From contig JAFDWU010000001.1 in the NCBI GenBank assembly GCA_018268315.1, forward strand, positions 39,280 to 103,279: a stretch of 64,000 bases of DNA, in the 5' to 3' direction. The DNA is from Armatimonadota bacterium. GTDB taxonomy: Bacteria > Armatimonadota > Fimbriimonadia > Fimbriimonadales > Fimbriimonadaceae. This document shows positions 1 through 11,026 of this stretch, piece by piece (the first letter of the stretch is position 1; each line of letters begins with the position of its first letter). Below the pieces are notes generated by a model. The model was not told where the DNA came from. It did no database searches and saw nothing but the letters and a program-made list of their open reading frames with translations. Made by a program: the position numbers and the translations under genes.

Positions 1-3710
<3,710 letters not shown>

Positions 3711-3741
3711 CCTTCCTCCGGACGTTGTTGGGCGAAATGTC

Positions 3742-3747
3742 ACTATA
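3742..3747 (-). promoter_or_regulatory. candidate -10 box for rpoB
   Basis: TATAGT on the minus strand, about 30 nt upstream of the rpoB ATG. It would give a short leader carrying the AGGAAGG ribosome site. No good -35 hexamer is visible at 16-18 nt. Confidence 0.4.
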
Positions 3748-3920
3748 CCCCGGACACCCCGAAAAAGCTACGGAGTCATAACAATTCTCAGGGTTTTGCG
3801 GCAAGCAATTTGGTACCCGCGTGGCGGGCTCGTTGAATCAAAGCAGTGTGGTTTGGCGTGTTTACAGTGTTAGTCTACGCTAACGCGCGACTTAACGTTG
3901 CTATGGTAGGATTTACAACC

Positions 3921-4112
3921 GTGAGAAAGATTGGCCAACTTGCTCTGCTTGCTGCTCTCGCCGTATCTGCGCTTGGATGTATGCCGCGCTTTATGGGGAT
4001 TGAGAGTTTCCGCTCCGCGAACACCGTAAACGGTGGCGCGACCGGCTTTGCCGATCCGAACACCGCCTCGCATTCGATGCAGGCTACCGGCGGAACGAAG
4101 TCAGAGCGCTAA
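3921..4112 (+). CDS. small predicted lipoprotein (63 aa)
   Basis: A tiny exported protein of unknown function. From the GTG start it has a basic tip (VRKIG), a hydrophobic stretch and a lipobox ending ALGC, so signal peptidase II processing and lipid anchoring are likely. The mature part is only about 43 residues and rich in Ser, Gly, Asn and Thr. I chose GTG 3921 over ATG 3903 because AGGAT sits 8-10 nt before it; the same bases also form a TAGGAT -10-like box 8 nt before the GTG. Its stop overlaps that of the convergent gene by 4 nt. No family was recognised. Confidence 0.6.
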   Translation: MRKIGQLALLAALAVSALGCMPRFMGIESFRSANTVNGGATGFADPNTASHSMQATGGTKSER

Positions 4113-5146
4113 GAGCCGACTTCGAAGCTCCATTTCACACCCGTATTGCCCGCCAAGACCAGGTTCTTGAGCTTGGCGTCCTTCGGCACCGCATAGAAGA
4201 TGCGGTAGGTGTATTCGTCTCCCTTGTGGAATGTCCGTTCAGGATCGTCGTCCGCTTTCGACTTTCGGAAGCCAACGGGCCTGTAGTGCTCGCCATCGGC
4301 ATCGACTAGCTCGTTGTTGTCTCCGCCAACCGCCTCAAAGATTGAGATCTCGCGATCCAGGAGTGCCTTGACGGTGACTGTGGCGACCACGTATCGCTTG
4401 CCATCCTCAGGGGGACTTCCGGCGTACACCGCGCCGTCGGGCGAGGCGATGCTGTCTAACCGCATTCCGAAGTAGGCGGATGGAACGAAGACGCCCATCG
4501 TTCCCTTGCAAAGCTCTAGCCGCTTGGAGCCCCATTGGCCGGTTGGATCGAGGGCTTCCGGTGGAAGCGGAGCGATGAAATTCTTCACCTTGGAATCTGA
4601 AGAGGTTGGCGGTGCGGCCAGCTCAAACCGGATGACCTTCTCATCGTCGTGCCCGAGGCGCGCAGAGTTCACCATGAGCTTGTCGATCTTCGCATCGTAG
4701 GGGACCGAAAACGTGATGATCAGAGGATCGTTCAGCGCGGGCTGGCCAATGCCCTGCGAGGGTCTTAGCGTAAAGCTGCTAGACCGATTACCCTGGCTTG
4801 CAAGCTGGATCGATTTCATCGCGTACTGCTGCTGCTTGTCATCCACCAACGTAAACAAGCTATCCGGGCTGAAGAAGTTGTCGGTGTCGGCGGCATTCTT
4901 GACTCCGATCTTGAAGACCACCAGCTTTTCCCTTTCTGGGACGATCGTGGCTTCGTAAGCATCGACTGGCTCTAGTGAGTACTTGGCAGAATAGATCGTC
5001 AAGTTGAACCTACTCTGGAGGGTGTAGGTGGTCCCAAACGTTCCGTTAATGCCCTTGAGCTGCTCCTGCCCCATGACGTCGTTATCTTGGGCCAGCAGAG
5101 AGGCGGAAAGGGCCAGCGCCGCCAACGCAATAAACTTCTTCAGCAT
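4109..5146 (-). CDS. secreted protein of unknown function, two beta-rich halves
   Basis: 345 aa with a clear Sec signal peptide (MLKKFIALAALALSASLLAQ). The mature protein has two beta-rich, immunoglobulin-like halves. Each contains the kind of strand pattern seen in DUF4352-type extracellular domains: a 'VVFKIGVKNAAD' segment near residue 75 and 'RYVVATVTVKALLDREIS' near residue 250, each followed by a statement-like loop about a displayed property (F-S-P-D-S, D-A-D-G-E). The DUF4352-like assignment is inference from the strand pattern. The gene stands alone. An AATACT box lies 7 nt before the ATG and no Shine-Dalgarno is seen. Confidence 0.75.
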   Translation of the reverse strand: MLKKFIALAALALSASLLAQDNDVMGQEQLKGINGTFGTTYTLQSRFNLTIYSAKYSLEPVDAYEATIVPEREKLVVFKIGVKNAADTDNFFSPDSLFTLVDDKQQQYAMKSIQLASQGNRSSSFTLRPSQGIGQPALNDPLIITFSVPYDAKIDKLMVNSARLGHDDEKVIRFELAAPPTSSDSKVKNFIAPLPPEALDPTGQWGSKRLELCKGTMGVFVPSAYFGMRLDSIASPDGAVYAGSPPEDGKRYVVATVTVKALLDREISIFEAVGGDNNELVDADGEHYRPVGFRKSKADDDPERTFHKGDEYTYRIFYAVPKDAKLKNLVLAGNTGVKWSFEVGS

Positions 5147-5153
5147 GTGCGCC

Positions 5154-5159
5154 AGTATT
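5154..5159 (-). promoter_or_regulatory. candidate -10 box, leaderless start of the 4109-5146 gene
   Basis: AATACT, 7 nt before the ATG. It departs from TANNNT at the first base, so it is one of the weaker examples of the leaderless pattern. Confidence 0.35.
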
Positions 5160-5189
5160 CCCGAGGGCTCCCTGGTTCTGCAAACGCGG

Positions 5190-6131
5190 CTACTTGTTTT
5201 CGAGGTTGATCTGGGCGTTGCGGCGAATCCCGTCAGGTCGCGCTCTTGCCACCGGCGATCCTGCGGCTAGGCGTTTGAATTCGTCGTCACCGATTTGGGC
5301 AAGCTCTTTGAGATTTGGCCATTGCCGACGGCTGAGAAAATCCGGCTCTTGGGTGGACGTCGCGCGATCGGGCTGGGATTCGCGCGGTTGGTTGAACGGA
5401 CAGACTTCCTGGCAAACATCACATCCGAATGTCCAGTCTCCGATAGCCCGCATCAGGGGCTGGTCGATGGCGCCGCGATGCTCGATGGTGAGATAGCTGA
5501 TACATCTTCTTGCATCCACTTGCCAACGACCCTGTGCGTGGACGATGGCGCCGGTTGGGCAGGCATCTATGCAGGCGCTGCACGTTCCACAGCCGCCCAG
5601 AGAGGGCTTTGAAGGCTCAAACTCGATACTGGTCAGCAGGAAGCCAAGCAGAAACCAACTCCCGGTGCGAGAATCGATCAGCATGGTGTTCTTGCCAAAC
5701 CAGCCAAGACCGGCGCGATGGGCTATTTCCCGCTCAAGCAGTGGCGCAGAGTCCACGCAAATGCGGCACTCAGCCCCAGCGTGCTCGCTGGTCAGCCAAG
5801 CCTGCAGCTTCTTTAGCTTGCCGCGCACCACACGGTGATAATCCCGCCCAAGCGCATACCGGGCAATACGGGGCTCTCCACCCTTTGGGGCGGCGTCTTG
5901 ATAGTAGTTAAGGCTGACGGCGATGACCGACCTTGCCGAGGGCAAGAGAGACCGCGGATCGCGCCGAAGCTCAGCATGGCGAGCCATGTAGTCCATGGAG
6001 CCATGAAAGTCCGCTGCAAGCCAATCGTGAAGCTGTGAAAACGATTCAACGGGGCCAGCGGTGCATACACCACAATTTGTAAAGCCGAGGGCTAGCGCCT
6101 GTTCTCGTAGCGATGCCGTGGGCTGGGCCAC
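5190..6131 (-). CDS. queG: epoxyqueuosine reductase QueG
   Basis: QueG reduces epoxyqueuosine to queuosine in the wobble position of GUN-anticodon tRNAs, using cobalamin and two [4Fe-4S] clusters. The clusters are visible as CGTCSACIDACP and CDVCQEVCP in the C-terminal half, and the conserved block GLGWFGKNTMLID precedes them. I chose the GTG at 6131 (VAQPTASLREQ): it lies 4 nt after the stop of the upstream gene and has AAGGGG just before it. An in-frame ATG at 6194 would give a basic extension overlapping that gene by about 60 nt. The length from GTG (313 aa) is normal for the family. It is the last gene of the greA-lipoprotein-queG unit. Confidence 0.93.
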   Translation of the reverse strand: MAQPTASLREQALALGFTNCGVCTAGPVESFSQLHDWLAADFHGSMDYMARHAELRRDPRSLLPSARSVIAVSLNYYQDAAPKGGEPRIARYALGRDYHRVVRGKLKKLQAWLTSEHAGAECRICVDSAPLLEREIAHRAGLGWFGKNTMLIDSRTGSWFLLGFLLTSIEFEPSKPSLGGCGTCSACIDACPTGAIVHAQGRWQVDARRCISYLTIEHRGAIDQPLMRAIGDWTFGCDVCQEVCPFNQPRESQPDRATSTQEPDFLSRRQWPNLKELAQIGDDEFKRLAAGSPVARARPDGIRRNAQINLENK

Positions 6132-6135
6132 TGCC

Positions 6136-6795
6136 TTACCCCTTCGTCTGGGTCGCGAAAAGCTGATCCGCGCTCGCGACGTCTTTCGCGGCATCCGTTA
6201 CGTCCAGCTTCAGCGCGTCCATAAGGCTGTTTTCGCCAATCGCAATGGTTACGCGCATGCTGCGCTTCGGCGGCTTGACGGCAACGATCACGAGCCGCTC
6301 GTGCCCGCGCTCCCAGAACCAATATCGTGCGCTTGTCCCGGGAATGAATTTGAAATATTGACCAAGCGCGTTCTGGTAGTCGCTCATGATGGCAATGAGG
6401 CGCTCATCGTCTGCGCGAGGCTCTTGAACCATTGCCAGCGCCACTTTCCCATCGTACAGCAACGTTCCAAAGCTCATCGTGCTGGTTTCCCAGCCACGCG
6501 CGCGGTAAGAGCTCACCTTGAATTGCGGTGGCAACTCTGAGAATTCAACTGCCTTTGTCGGCTGAGGGAAGACCTCCAGGCAGCGTGTTTCGTTATCCCC
6601 AACCCGTAGGGCATCGTGGGCGTGAATGAGAAAAAGCGAGCCGGTGTTTTGGAAGTCAGGCCGAACAAATGTGACGTCGGATGCGGCTTTTGCGGCAGCC
6701 GTGGAGGCAGGGTCCGTTGTCTCGCCAGCGGGCCCTGACTTTGAGCAGCCGACGGCGGCAACTAGCAGCAAGGCGGCGGGTCGAAGTTTAATCAA
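6136..6795 (-). CDS. predicted lipoprotein of unknown function
   Basis: 219 aa with a lipoprotein signal (LLLVAAVGC, cleavage before Cys17) followed by a Ser/Thr/Ala-rich linker, then a globular domain of about 170 residues with no motif I recognise. The start overlaps the end of greA by 8 nt and queG follows after 4 nt, so it is probably translated from the greA transcript. A YWFWERGHERLVIVAVKPP segment near residue 155 is the most distinctive part. The function is unknown; a link to transcription or queuosine is not implied by the position alone. Confidence 0.78.
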   Translation of the reverse strand: MIKLRPAALLLVAAVGCSKSGPAGETTDPASTAAAKAASDVTFVRPDFQNTGSLFLIHAHDALRVGDNETRCLEVFPQPTKAVEFSELPPQFKVSSYRARGWETSTMSFGTLLYDGKVALAMVQEPRADDERLIAIMSDYQNALGQYFKFIPGTSARYWFWERGHERLVIVAVKPPKRSMRVTIAIGENSLMDALKLDVTDAAKDVASADQLFATQTKG

Positions 6796-7255
6796 CAGAA
6801 ATCACGCGGTAGTTCTGAACGCCGCCGGGAGCGGTCACGCTGATCGTGTCCCCCTGCTTAGCGCCTCGCAAAGCCTGCCCGAGAGGTGAATTGATCGAGA
6901 TAAGGTCCTCCGCTGGATTCGATTCAAAGTCTCCTACCATCTTTACGATGAACTCTTCATCAAAATCCGTATCAAACAACTTGACGACTGAGCCTATGTG
7001 CGCTAGACCGTCGCTCTCCTTTTTTTCAAAAACTTTCGCAAGCTGCAAGGTCTTTTCAAGCTCGGCAATACGCGCATCCAGCCGCGCTTGGTTAAGCTTG
7101 GCCTCGTGATAGGCAGCGTTCTCTCGCAGGTCGCCATGGGATTTAGCCTCGCGGATTGCCTCTGCAACCTTCATCCGCACGGGGCCCTTCAGGTCTTCTA
7201 GCTCTTTCTTGAGCCTATCGAAGCCTTCGCGAGTCAACAAGATTTCGTTTGCCAT
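6788..7255 (-). CDS. greA: transcription elongation factor GreA
   Basis: GreA binds the RNA polymerase secondary channel and stimulates cleavage of backtracked RNA. The 155-aa product is full length: an N-terminal coiled coil with the acidic tip region (SHGDLRENAAYHEAK near residue 40, where the D-x-x-E pair acts at the active site) and a C-terminal FKBP-like domain with SINSPLGQALRGAKQGD. It heads a three-gene unit. Its ATG faces the start of a glycosyltransferase gene only 20 nt away, so both promoters must overlap. No Shine-Dalgarno is visible; a TAAAAT box lies 12 nt before the start. Confidence 0.97.
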   Translation of the reverse strand: MANEILLTREGFDRLKKELEDLKGPVRMKVAEAIREAKSHGDLRENAAYHEAKLNQARLDARIAELEKTLQLAKVFEKKESDGLAHIGSVVKLFDTDFDEEFIVKMVGDFESNPAEDLISINSPLGQALRGAKQGDTISVTAPGGVQNYRVISVD

Positions 7256-7263
7256 CTGGAAGC

Positions 7264-7273
7264 TATCATTTTA
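7264..7273. promoter_or_regulatory. overlapping divergent -10 boxes between greA and a glycosyltransferase
   Basis: Plus strand: TATCAT at 7264-7269, 6 nt before ATG 7276. Minus strand: TAAAAT at 7273-7268, 12 nt before the greA ATG. Both fall in the 20-nt gap, so the two promoters interpenetrate. Confidence 0.5.
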
Positions 7274-7275
7274 GC

Positions 7276-8187
7276 ATGGCATCCAACGGCCCTTCGGGCC
7301 AAGTAACCGTGATTGTCGTGAGTTACAACACGGCGGATAAGTTGGAGCGCTGCCTTGCGGCAGTTGGACAGGATCACCCAGTCATCGTTGTCGATAACGC
7401 ATCCTCTGACGGTTCAGTGGAAATGGCGCGCATGAAATTCCCGTGGGTGCGCCTTATTGCCAACGAAAAGAACTTAGGGTTTGGGGCGGCCAATAACCAG
7501 GGGCTTCGTGAATGCAAGACACCGCTTGCGCTGCTGCTGAATTCGGATGCTTACGCTGACCCCGGCGCGATCGACCGCCTGGCAAGCGTGTTTCAAGATG
7601 AAGGGGTGGTCGCCGCTGGCGGCAGGCTGCTCAACCCGGATCGCACTTTGCAGCAATCGTCGTCGAACCAGCTAACCCTTTGGGCCGTATTCTGCGAGCA
7701 GACCGGCCTGGAAAAGCTGTTCCCAACGTCCAAGTTCTGGTCGCCCTACTGGAACAGTTCCTCGTTCTCGGCCACGGGGGAGAGTTATCAGGTGATGGGC
7801 GCCTGCCTGATGATGCGGCCCGTCGAGTTGTTCGACGAGCGCTTCTTCCTGTACTGCGAAGACACCGAGCTTTGCTACCGCCTGCGAAAGCACGGAAAGA
7901 TTCTTTATGTGCCGGAAGCCACGTTTATCCACGATCTTGGCTCCAGCGGCTCAGGGGCTAGGTGGCGTTCGGTTGCCTGGTACAACCGCGGCAAAGAGTT
8001 GTACTTTTCCATCCATCACGGGGCCATGGCGTCGGGCTGCTGCTGGGTTATGGATAGGTTTGGCGCGCTGTTGCGCGTGCTGATTTCGCTACCCTTGATG
8101 GTAGTTAAGCCGAGCAGCGGTGTCGCTAAGCTGAAGACCTTCCTTGCGGTGCTCTTCGCCCCGATTAGCGGCCCGGCTCGACCCTAG
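7276..8187 (+). CDS. family 2 glycosyltransferase (rhamnosyltransferase-like)
   Basis: A GT-A fold transferase that moves a sugar from a nucleotide donor to a glycan. Visible motifs: VIVVSYNTADKLERCL at the N-terminus, VVDNASSDGS, the DxD-equivalent LLNSDAY, and the acceptor-side MGACLMMRPVELFDERFF and EDTELCYRL. These match the WbbL/rhamnosyltransferase branch of GT2. A hydrophobic C-terminal segment suggests membrane association. I chose ATG 7276: TATCAT lies 6 nt upstream, and an alternative at 7249 would overlap the greA start. The 3' end overlaps the convergent FKBP-like gene by 23 nt. Confidence 0.9.
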   Translation: MASNGPSGQVTVIVVSYNTADKLERCLAAVGQDHPVIVVDNASSDGSVEMARMKFPWVRLIANEKNLGFGAANNQGLRECKTPLALLLNSDAYADPGAIDRLASVFQDEGVVAAGGRLLNPDRTLQQSSSNQLTLWAVFCEQTGLEKLFPTSKFWSPYWNSSSFSATGESYQVMGACLMMRPVELFDERFFLYCEDTELCYRLRKHGKILYVPEATFIHDLGSSGSGARWRSVAWYNRGKELYFSIHHGAMASGCCWVMDRFGALLRVLISLPLMVVKPSSGVAKLKTFLAVLFAPISGPARP

Positions 8188-8509
8188 CTTCTTCGCCCGC
8201 GTGGATAACTTTAACCACGTCAAGCTGTACGGTTTGGTCGATGCCGCCCACCTCCCGATGAGCGATCTTGCGCGAGCGCTTCTGCATGCCAAGCAATAGT
8301 TCAGAAAGGCCGTAATCCTGCTTTGTCACGCCTACTACCAGCGTTAACGGCAGGCCCCGCCGCTTGGTGTTAGCGACTTCCCTGCCGGTTGATCTGAGCA
8401 CCACCACATCCACGACCACTTCATCGCCAGCCACAATCTTCGGCCCAACTCCAGGGGTGTCCTGGCTAGCCGAAGCAAGGCCGATTAGCAGTAGCGTTGG
8501 GAGAAGCAT
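8165..8509 (-). CDS. exported FKBP-like protein, probably degenerate
   Basis: 114 aa from ATG 8509, with a signal peptide (MLLPTLLLIGLASASQ). The rest follows the outline of an FKBP-type prolyl isomerase: GDEVVVDVVVLRSTG, then LPLTLVVGV, then LSELLLGMQKRSRKIAH, then the last strand VQLDVVKV. The FKBP reading is inference; the usual Phe-Asp-S/T start loop and the V-I-P-G-W segment are absent, so catalysis is doubtful. A longer reading from a TTG at 8590 runs 44 nt into phoU and adds a low-complexity Ser tail, so I did not use it. It is the last gene after phoU. Confidence 0.55.
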   Translation of the reverse strand: MLLPTLLLIGLASASQDTPGVGPKIVAGDEVVVDVVVLRSTGREVANTKRRGLPLTLVVGVTKQDYGLSELLLGMQKRSRKIAHREVGGIDQTVQLDVVKVIHAGEEARVEPGR

Positions 8510-8546
8510 CGAAATGACAAGACGAACCAGCAGCGCGGTTTGCCGC

Positions 8547-9203
8547 TTACGGCAGGCTGCCGGTGATGAGGAACTCGACTCGCTCGGCAATATTCACCGC
8601 GTGATCGGCGATCCGCTCGAAATGATGGACCGCAAGCAGCAGCCAACTATCGCTGACAACCAGGTCGGGATGCTTCCTCATGTTGTCGTGAATCTGATCG
8701 CGCAGGTCGCGGTAGAGGGCGTCGACATCGTCATCGTCTCTGACGACTTCCCGCACGAGGCTAAGGTCTCGCTTAACGAACGCCTCAAGGGCCTTTCGGA
8801 ACATATGGCGCGCGACAAGGGAAATCTTGGGAATATCGACGATCTTGGTCTCGCCAAGCTCTCGCTCGATTTTCAGCGTGCAGCGCGCGATGTCCACTGC
8901 CAGATCGCCAACCCTCTCAATGTCGGTGGTCACCTTCAAAACCGTGCCGATGACCCGCAAATCGGGGCCCGTAGGCGATTGGAGGGCAAGCATGCGTAAG
9001 CAGCGAGCCTCTAGGTCCTTATCGCGAGTGTCGACTTCGTCGTCCTGGCTGAACACTTCGCGCACAAGGGTCTCGTCCAACCTCACAAGCGCTTCGGTCG
9101 CCCGCGCAACCATTGCCTCGGCACGACTTCCCATATCCAGCAGGTCGTGCTCTAGCTGGAGGAGTTCGTTATCAAACGCTTGGCGCGCGTGTTGGTGTTC
9201 CAT
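8547..9203 (-). CDS. phoU: phosphate signalling regulator PhoU
   Basis: PhoU is a cytoplasmic helical protein that couples the Pst phosphate transporter to the PhoR-type kinase and limits phosphate uptake. The 218-aa product has the two three-helix repeats, each with the metal-binding E/D-x-x-x-D pattern: TDIERVGDLAVDIAR in the first half and HHFERIADHAVNIAERV in the second. No pst genes are adjacent. It lies 21 nt after the ABC ATPase gene in a unit that also contains nadK and the TPR gene. Confidence 0.95.
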   Translation of the reverse strand: MEHQHARQAFDNELLQLEHDLLDMGSRAEAMVARATEALVRLDETLVREVFSQDDEVDTRDKDLEARCLRMLALQSPTGPDLRVIGTVLKVTTDIERVGDLAVDIARCTLKIERELGETKIVDIPKISLVARHMFRKALEAFVKRDLSLVREVVRDDDDVDALYRDLRDQIHDNMRKHPDLVVSDSWLLLAVHHFERIADHAVNIAERVEFLITGSLP

Positions 9204-9224
9204 GGATGCAAATTGTTAAGACGC

Positions 9225-10154
9225 TTATCGGGCCGAAATGTGAGCGCCCAGCGGAAAATGGCACTCAAAGGTAACTCCATCCTCGGTCCGGGGAGACGGG
9301 TCCTGAGTTCTACAAGTCTCCTGGACAAACCTGCATCTTCCGGCGAAACGACATCCTACCCACTTTGTTCGCGGATCGGGTACTTCACCCTCCTGCGGCT
9401 CAGGGAGCTGCATCAGCCGCTCCAGGGTTGGGGCGGAATCGATAAGCGTTTGAGTGTACGGATGGCGCGGATTCTTGAAGATTGCTTCGGTCGGACCAAT
9501 TTCGACGATGCGACCAAGGTACATCACCGCGACCCTGTCCGCCAGGAACCTTACGGTGGAAAGATCGTGGGATATGTATAAGAACGAGCACTTGAGGTCA
9601 CGCTGAAGATCCTTGATCAGGTTGAGAATCTGGGCACGAACACTGAGGTCGAGCGCCGCCGTCGGCTCGTCGCAAATGACCAGTGGCGGCCGCGGCGCGA
9701 TCGCGCGAGCAATGGCCACGCGCTGACGCTGCCCACCGCTTAGCTGGTGCGGATATCGATCCTCAAAGATCGGATCGAGCCCGACTTCCTTAAACAGTTC
9801 ATCAACTTTGCCCGTCCGCCCCAGTAGGCGCAACGTTTCCATGGCGCATTTGCCAACCTTCCAGCGTGGGTCGAGGCTCGCGTAAGGATCTTGCCACACC
9901 ATTCCCACCCGTCCCGCCTGACCCCGATGGACGCCGGTAACCTTCTCGCCCAGCAACTCGATGGAGCCGCCAGCTAGATGCTGCAACCCGAGAACGCACC
10001 TTGCAAGGGTGGTTTTCCCGCAGCCAGATTCACCGACGATCGCCAGAGTTTCGCTTTGGTGAACCTCAAGCGAGACGCCATCAACCGCTCGAACCGCACC
10101 GCCGGGCCCGGGGAACTCAACGCGGATATCGTTAAGCTTGAGAATGGAATCCAC
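9225..10154 (-). CDS. oligopeptide/dipeptide-type ABC transporter ATPase (OppF/DppF family)
   Basis: The ATPase would power import of peptides or nickel-type substrates. It has Walker A GESGCGKTTLA, Q-loop region, signature LSGGQRQRVAIARA and Walker B LVICDEPTAALD, plus the family-specific C-terminal oligo/dipeptide domain (RHPYTQTLIDSAP and a Cys-containing CRFAGRCRF tail). The length (309 aa) is normal. No permease or binding protein lies nearby, so it is either an orphan ATPase or serves a complex encoded elsewhere. Its GTG shares one base with the nadK stop (TAGTG), so the two are translationally coupled. Confidence 0.92.
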   Translation of the reverse strand: MDSILKLNDIRVEFPGPGGAVRAVDGVSLEVHQSETLAIVGESGCGKTTLARCVLGLQHLAGGSIELLGEKVTGVHRGQAGRVGMVWQDPYASLDPRWKVGKCAMETLRLLGRTGKVDELFKEVGLDPIFEDRYPHQLSGGQRQRVAIARAIAPRPPLVICDEPTAALDLSVRAQILNLIKDLQRDLKCSFLYISHDLSTVRFLADRVAVMYLGRIVEIGPTEAIFKNPRHPYTQTLIDSAPTLERLMQLPEPQEGEVPDPRTKWVGCRFAGRCRFVQETCRTQDPSPRTEDGVTFECHFPLGAHISAR

Positions 10155-11014
10155 TAGGCTTCATCACCCGAATGGCGGCGGCTCCAAAAGAGCCGCTCTC
10201 CAAGCTTGCGCAGAAAGTCTTCCGAATCCACAACGATGAGCCTCGTCGTGCGCGGCGAACGCCGCACAAGGACTTCGTCCTCGTTGAGCAGGTGCAGACG
10301 GTAATGCCCGTCCGCGGAAAGCACGGTTTCGCCGTTGGTGTGAACTTTAACCCGTAGCACCGCCTCTGGCGAAAGGATAAATGGGCGCGAGTTCAGCGTG
10401 TGGGGTGCGAGAGCAGTAATCGTAATGCCCTGCACATGGGGATCAAGGATCGGGCCACCCGCGGATAGGTTGTAGGCAGTAGAACCGGTTGGCGTGCAGA
10501 CAATCAGGCCATCAGCGGGATAGGTGGAAATCTTGCGCGCGCCAACGAAGACATCAAACGTGAGCATGCTGGTGGCAACTGCCCGCTGGAGCACCATCTC
10601 GTTGAGAGAATGGATCACGGCAAGCGTCGAGTTGCCGCGGATAATGTCAGTCTGTAGCATCATCCGGTGTTCAATCACCGATTTGCCATCAAAGAACTCG
10701 CTGAGCGCCGCGCCGACTTCCCCGCCTGAACATTGAGTTACGAAGCCGAAACGCCCGTAATACACACCGAGGATCGGCGTGCCCTGCTCAGAAACGTGAT
10801 TCGCGGCCCGGATGAGGGTGCCGTCTCCGCCGAAGGTCACTACGAGATCGCAGTTGCCCATGTCGAGGTCCGCAAATGGCGGGACGCCAACTAACGGAGC
10901 ACTGATGGCATCGCTGGCAACATCCGCTCCCTTGCCTCTAAGCCATGAGGCAGTTTTCTTGGCCGCTTCGACGGCGTCGGGCCGTCGAGCGTTTACCAGC
11001 AGATGGATGCGCAC
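10154..11014 (-). CDS. nadK: NAD kinase
   Basis: Phosphorylates NAD to NADP in the cytoplasm. Hallmarks visible: FGGDGTLIRA near residue 60, the NE pair in SLNEMVL, and the nucleotide-binding CTPTGSTAYNLSAGG, followed by SADGHYRL. The length (286 aa) is normal. The start is a GTG (GTGCGCATCC). TAAACT, whose TAA is the stop of the TPR gene, lies exactly 6 nt before it and no Shine-Dalgarno is present, so an internal leaderless promoter is likely in addition to read-through. Confidence 0.95.
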   Translation of the reverse strand: MRIHLLVNARRPDAVEAAKKTASWLRGKGADVASDAISAPLVGVPPFADLDMGNCDLVVTFGGDGTLIRAANHVSEQGTPILGVYYGRFGFVTQCSGGEVGAALSEFFDGKSVIEHRMMLQTDIIRGNSTLAVIHSLNEMVLQRAVATSMLTFDVFVGARKISTYPADGLIVCTPTGSTAYNLSAGGPILDPHVQGITITALAPHTLNSRPFILSPEAVLRVKVHTNGETVLSADGHYRLHLLNEDEVLVRRSPRTTRLIVVDSEDFLRKLGERLFWSRRHSGDEA

Positions 11015-11020
11015 GGGAGA

Positions 11021-11026
11021 AGTTTA
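11021..11026 (-). promoter_or_regulatory. candidate leaderless promoter of nadK
   Basis: TAAACT, 6 nt before the nadK GTG. The TAA is also the stop codon of the upstream TPR gene. Confidence 0.55.

Noticed and set aside
5190-6194. Longer QueG from ATG 6194
   Set aside because: Adds a basic non-homologous extension overlapping the upstream gene; GTG 6131 has a ribosome site and fits the operon spacing.
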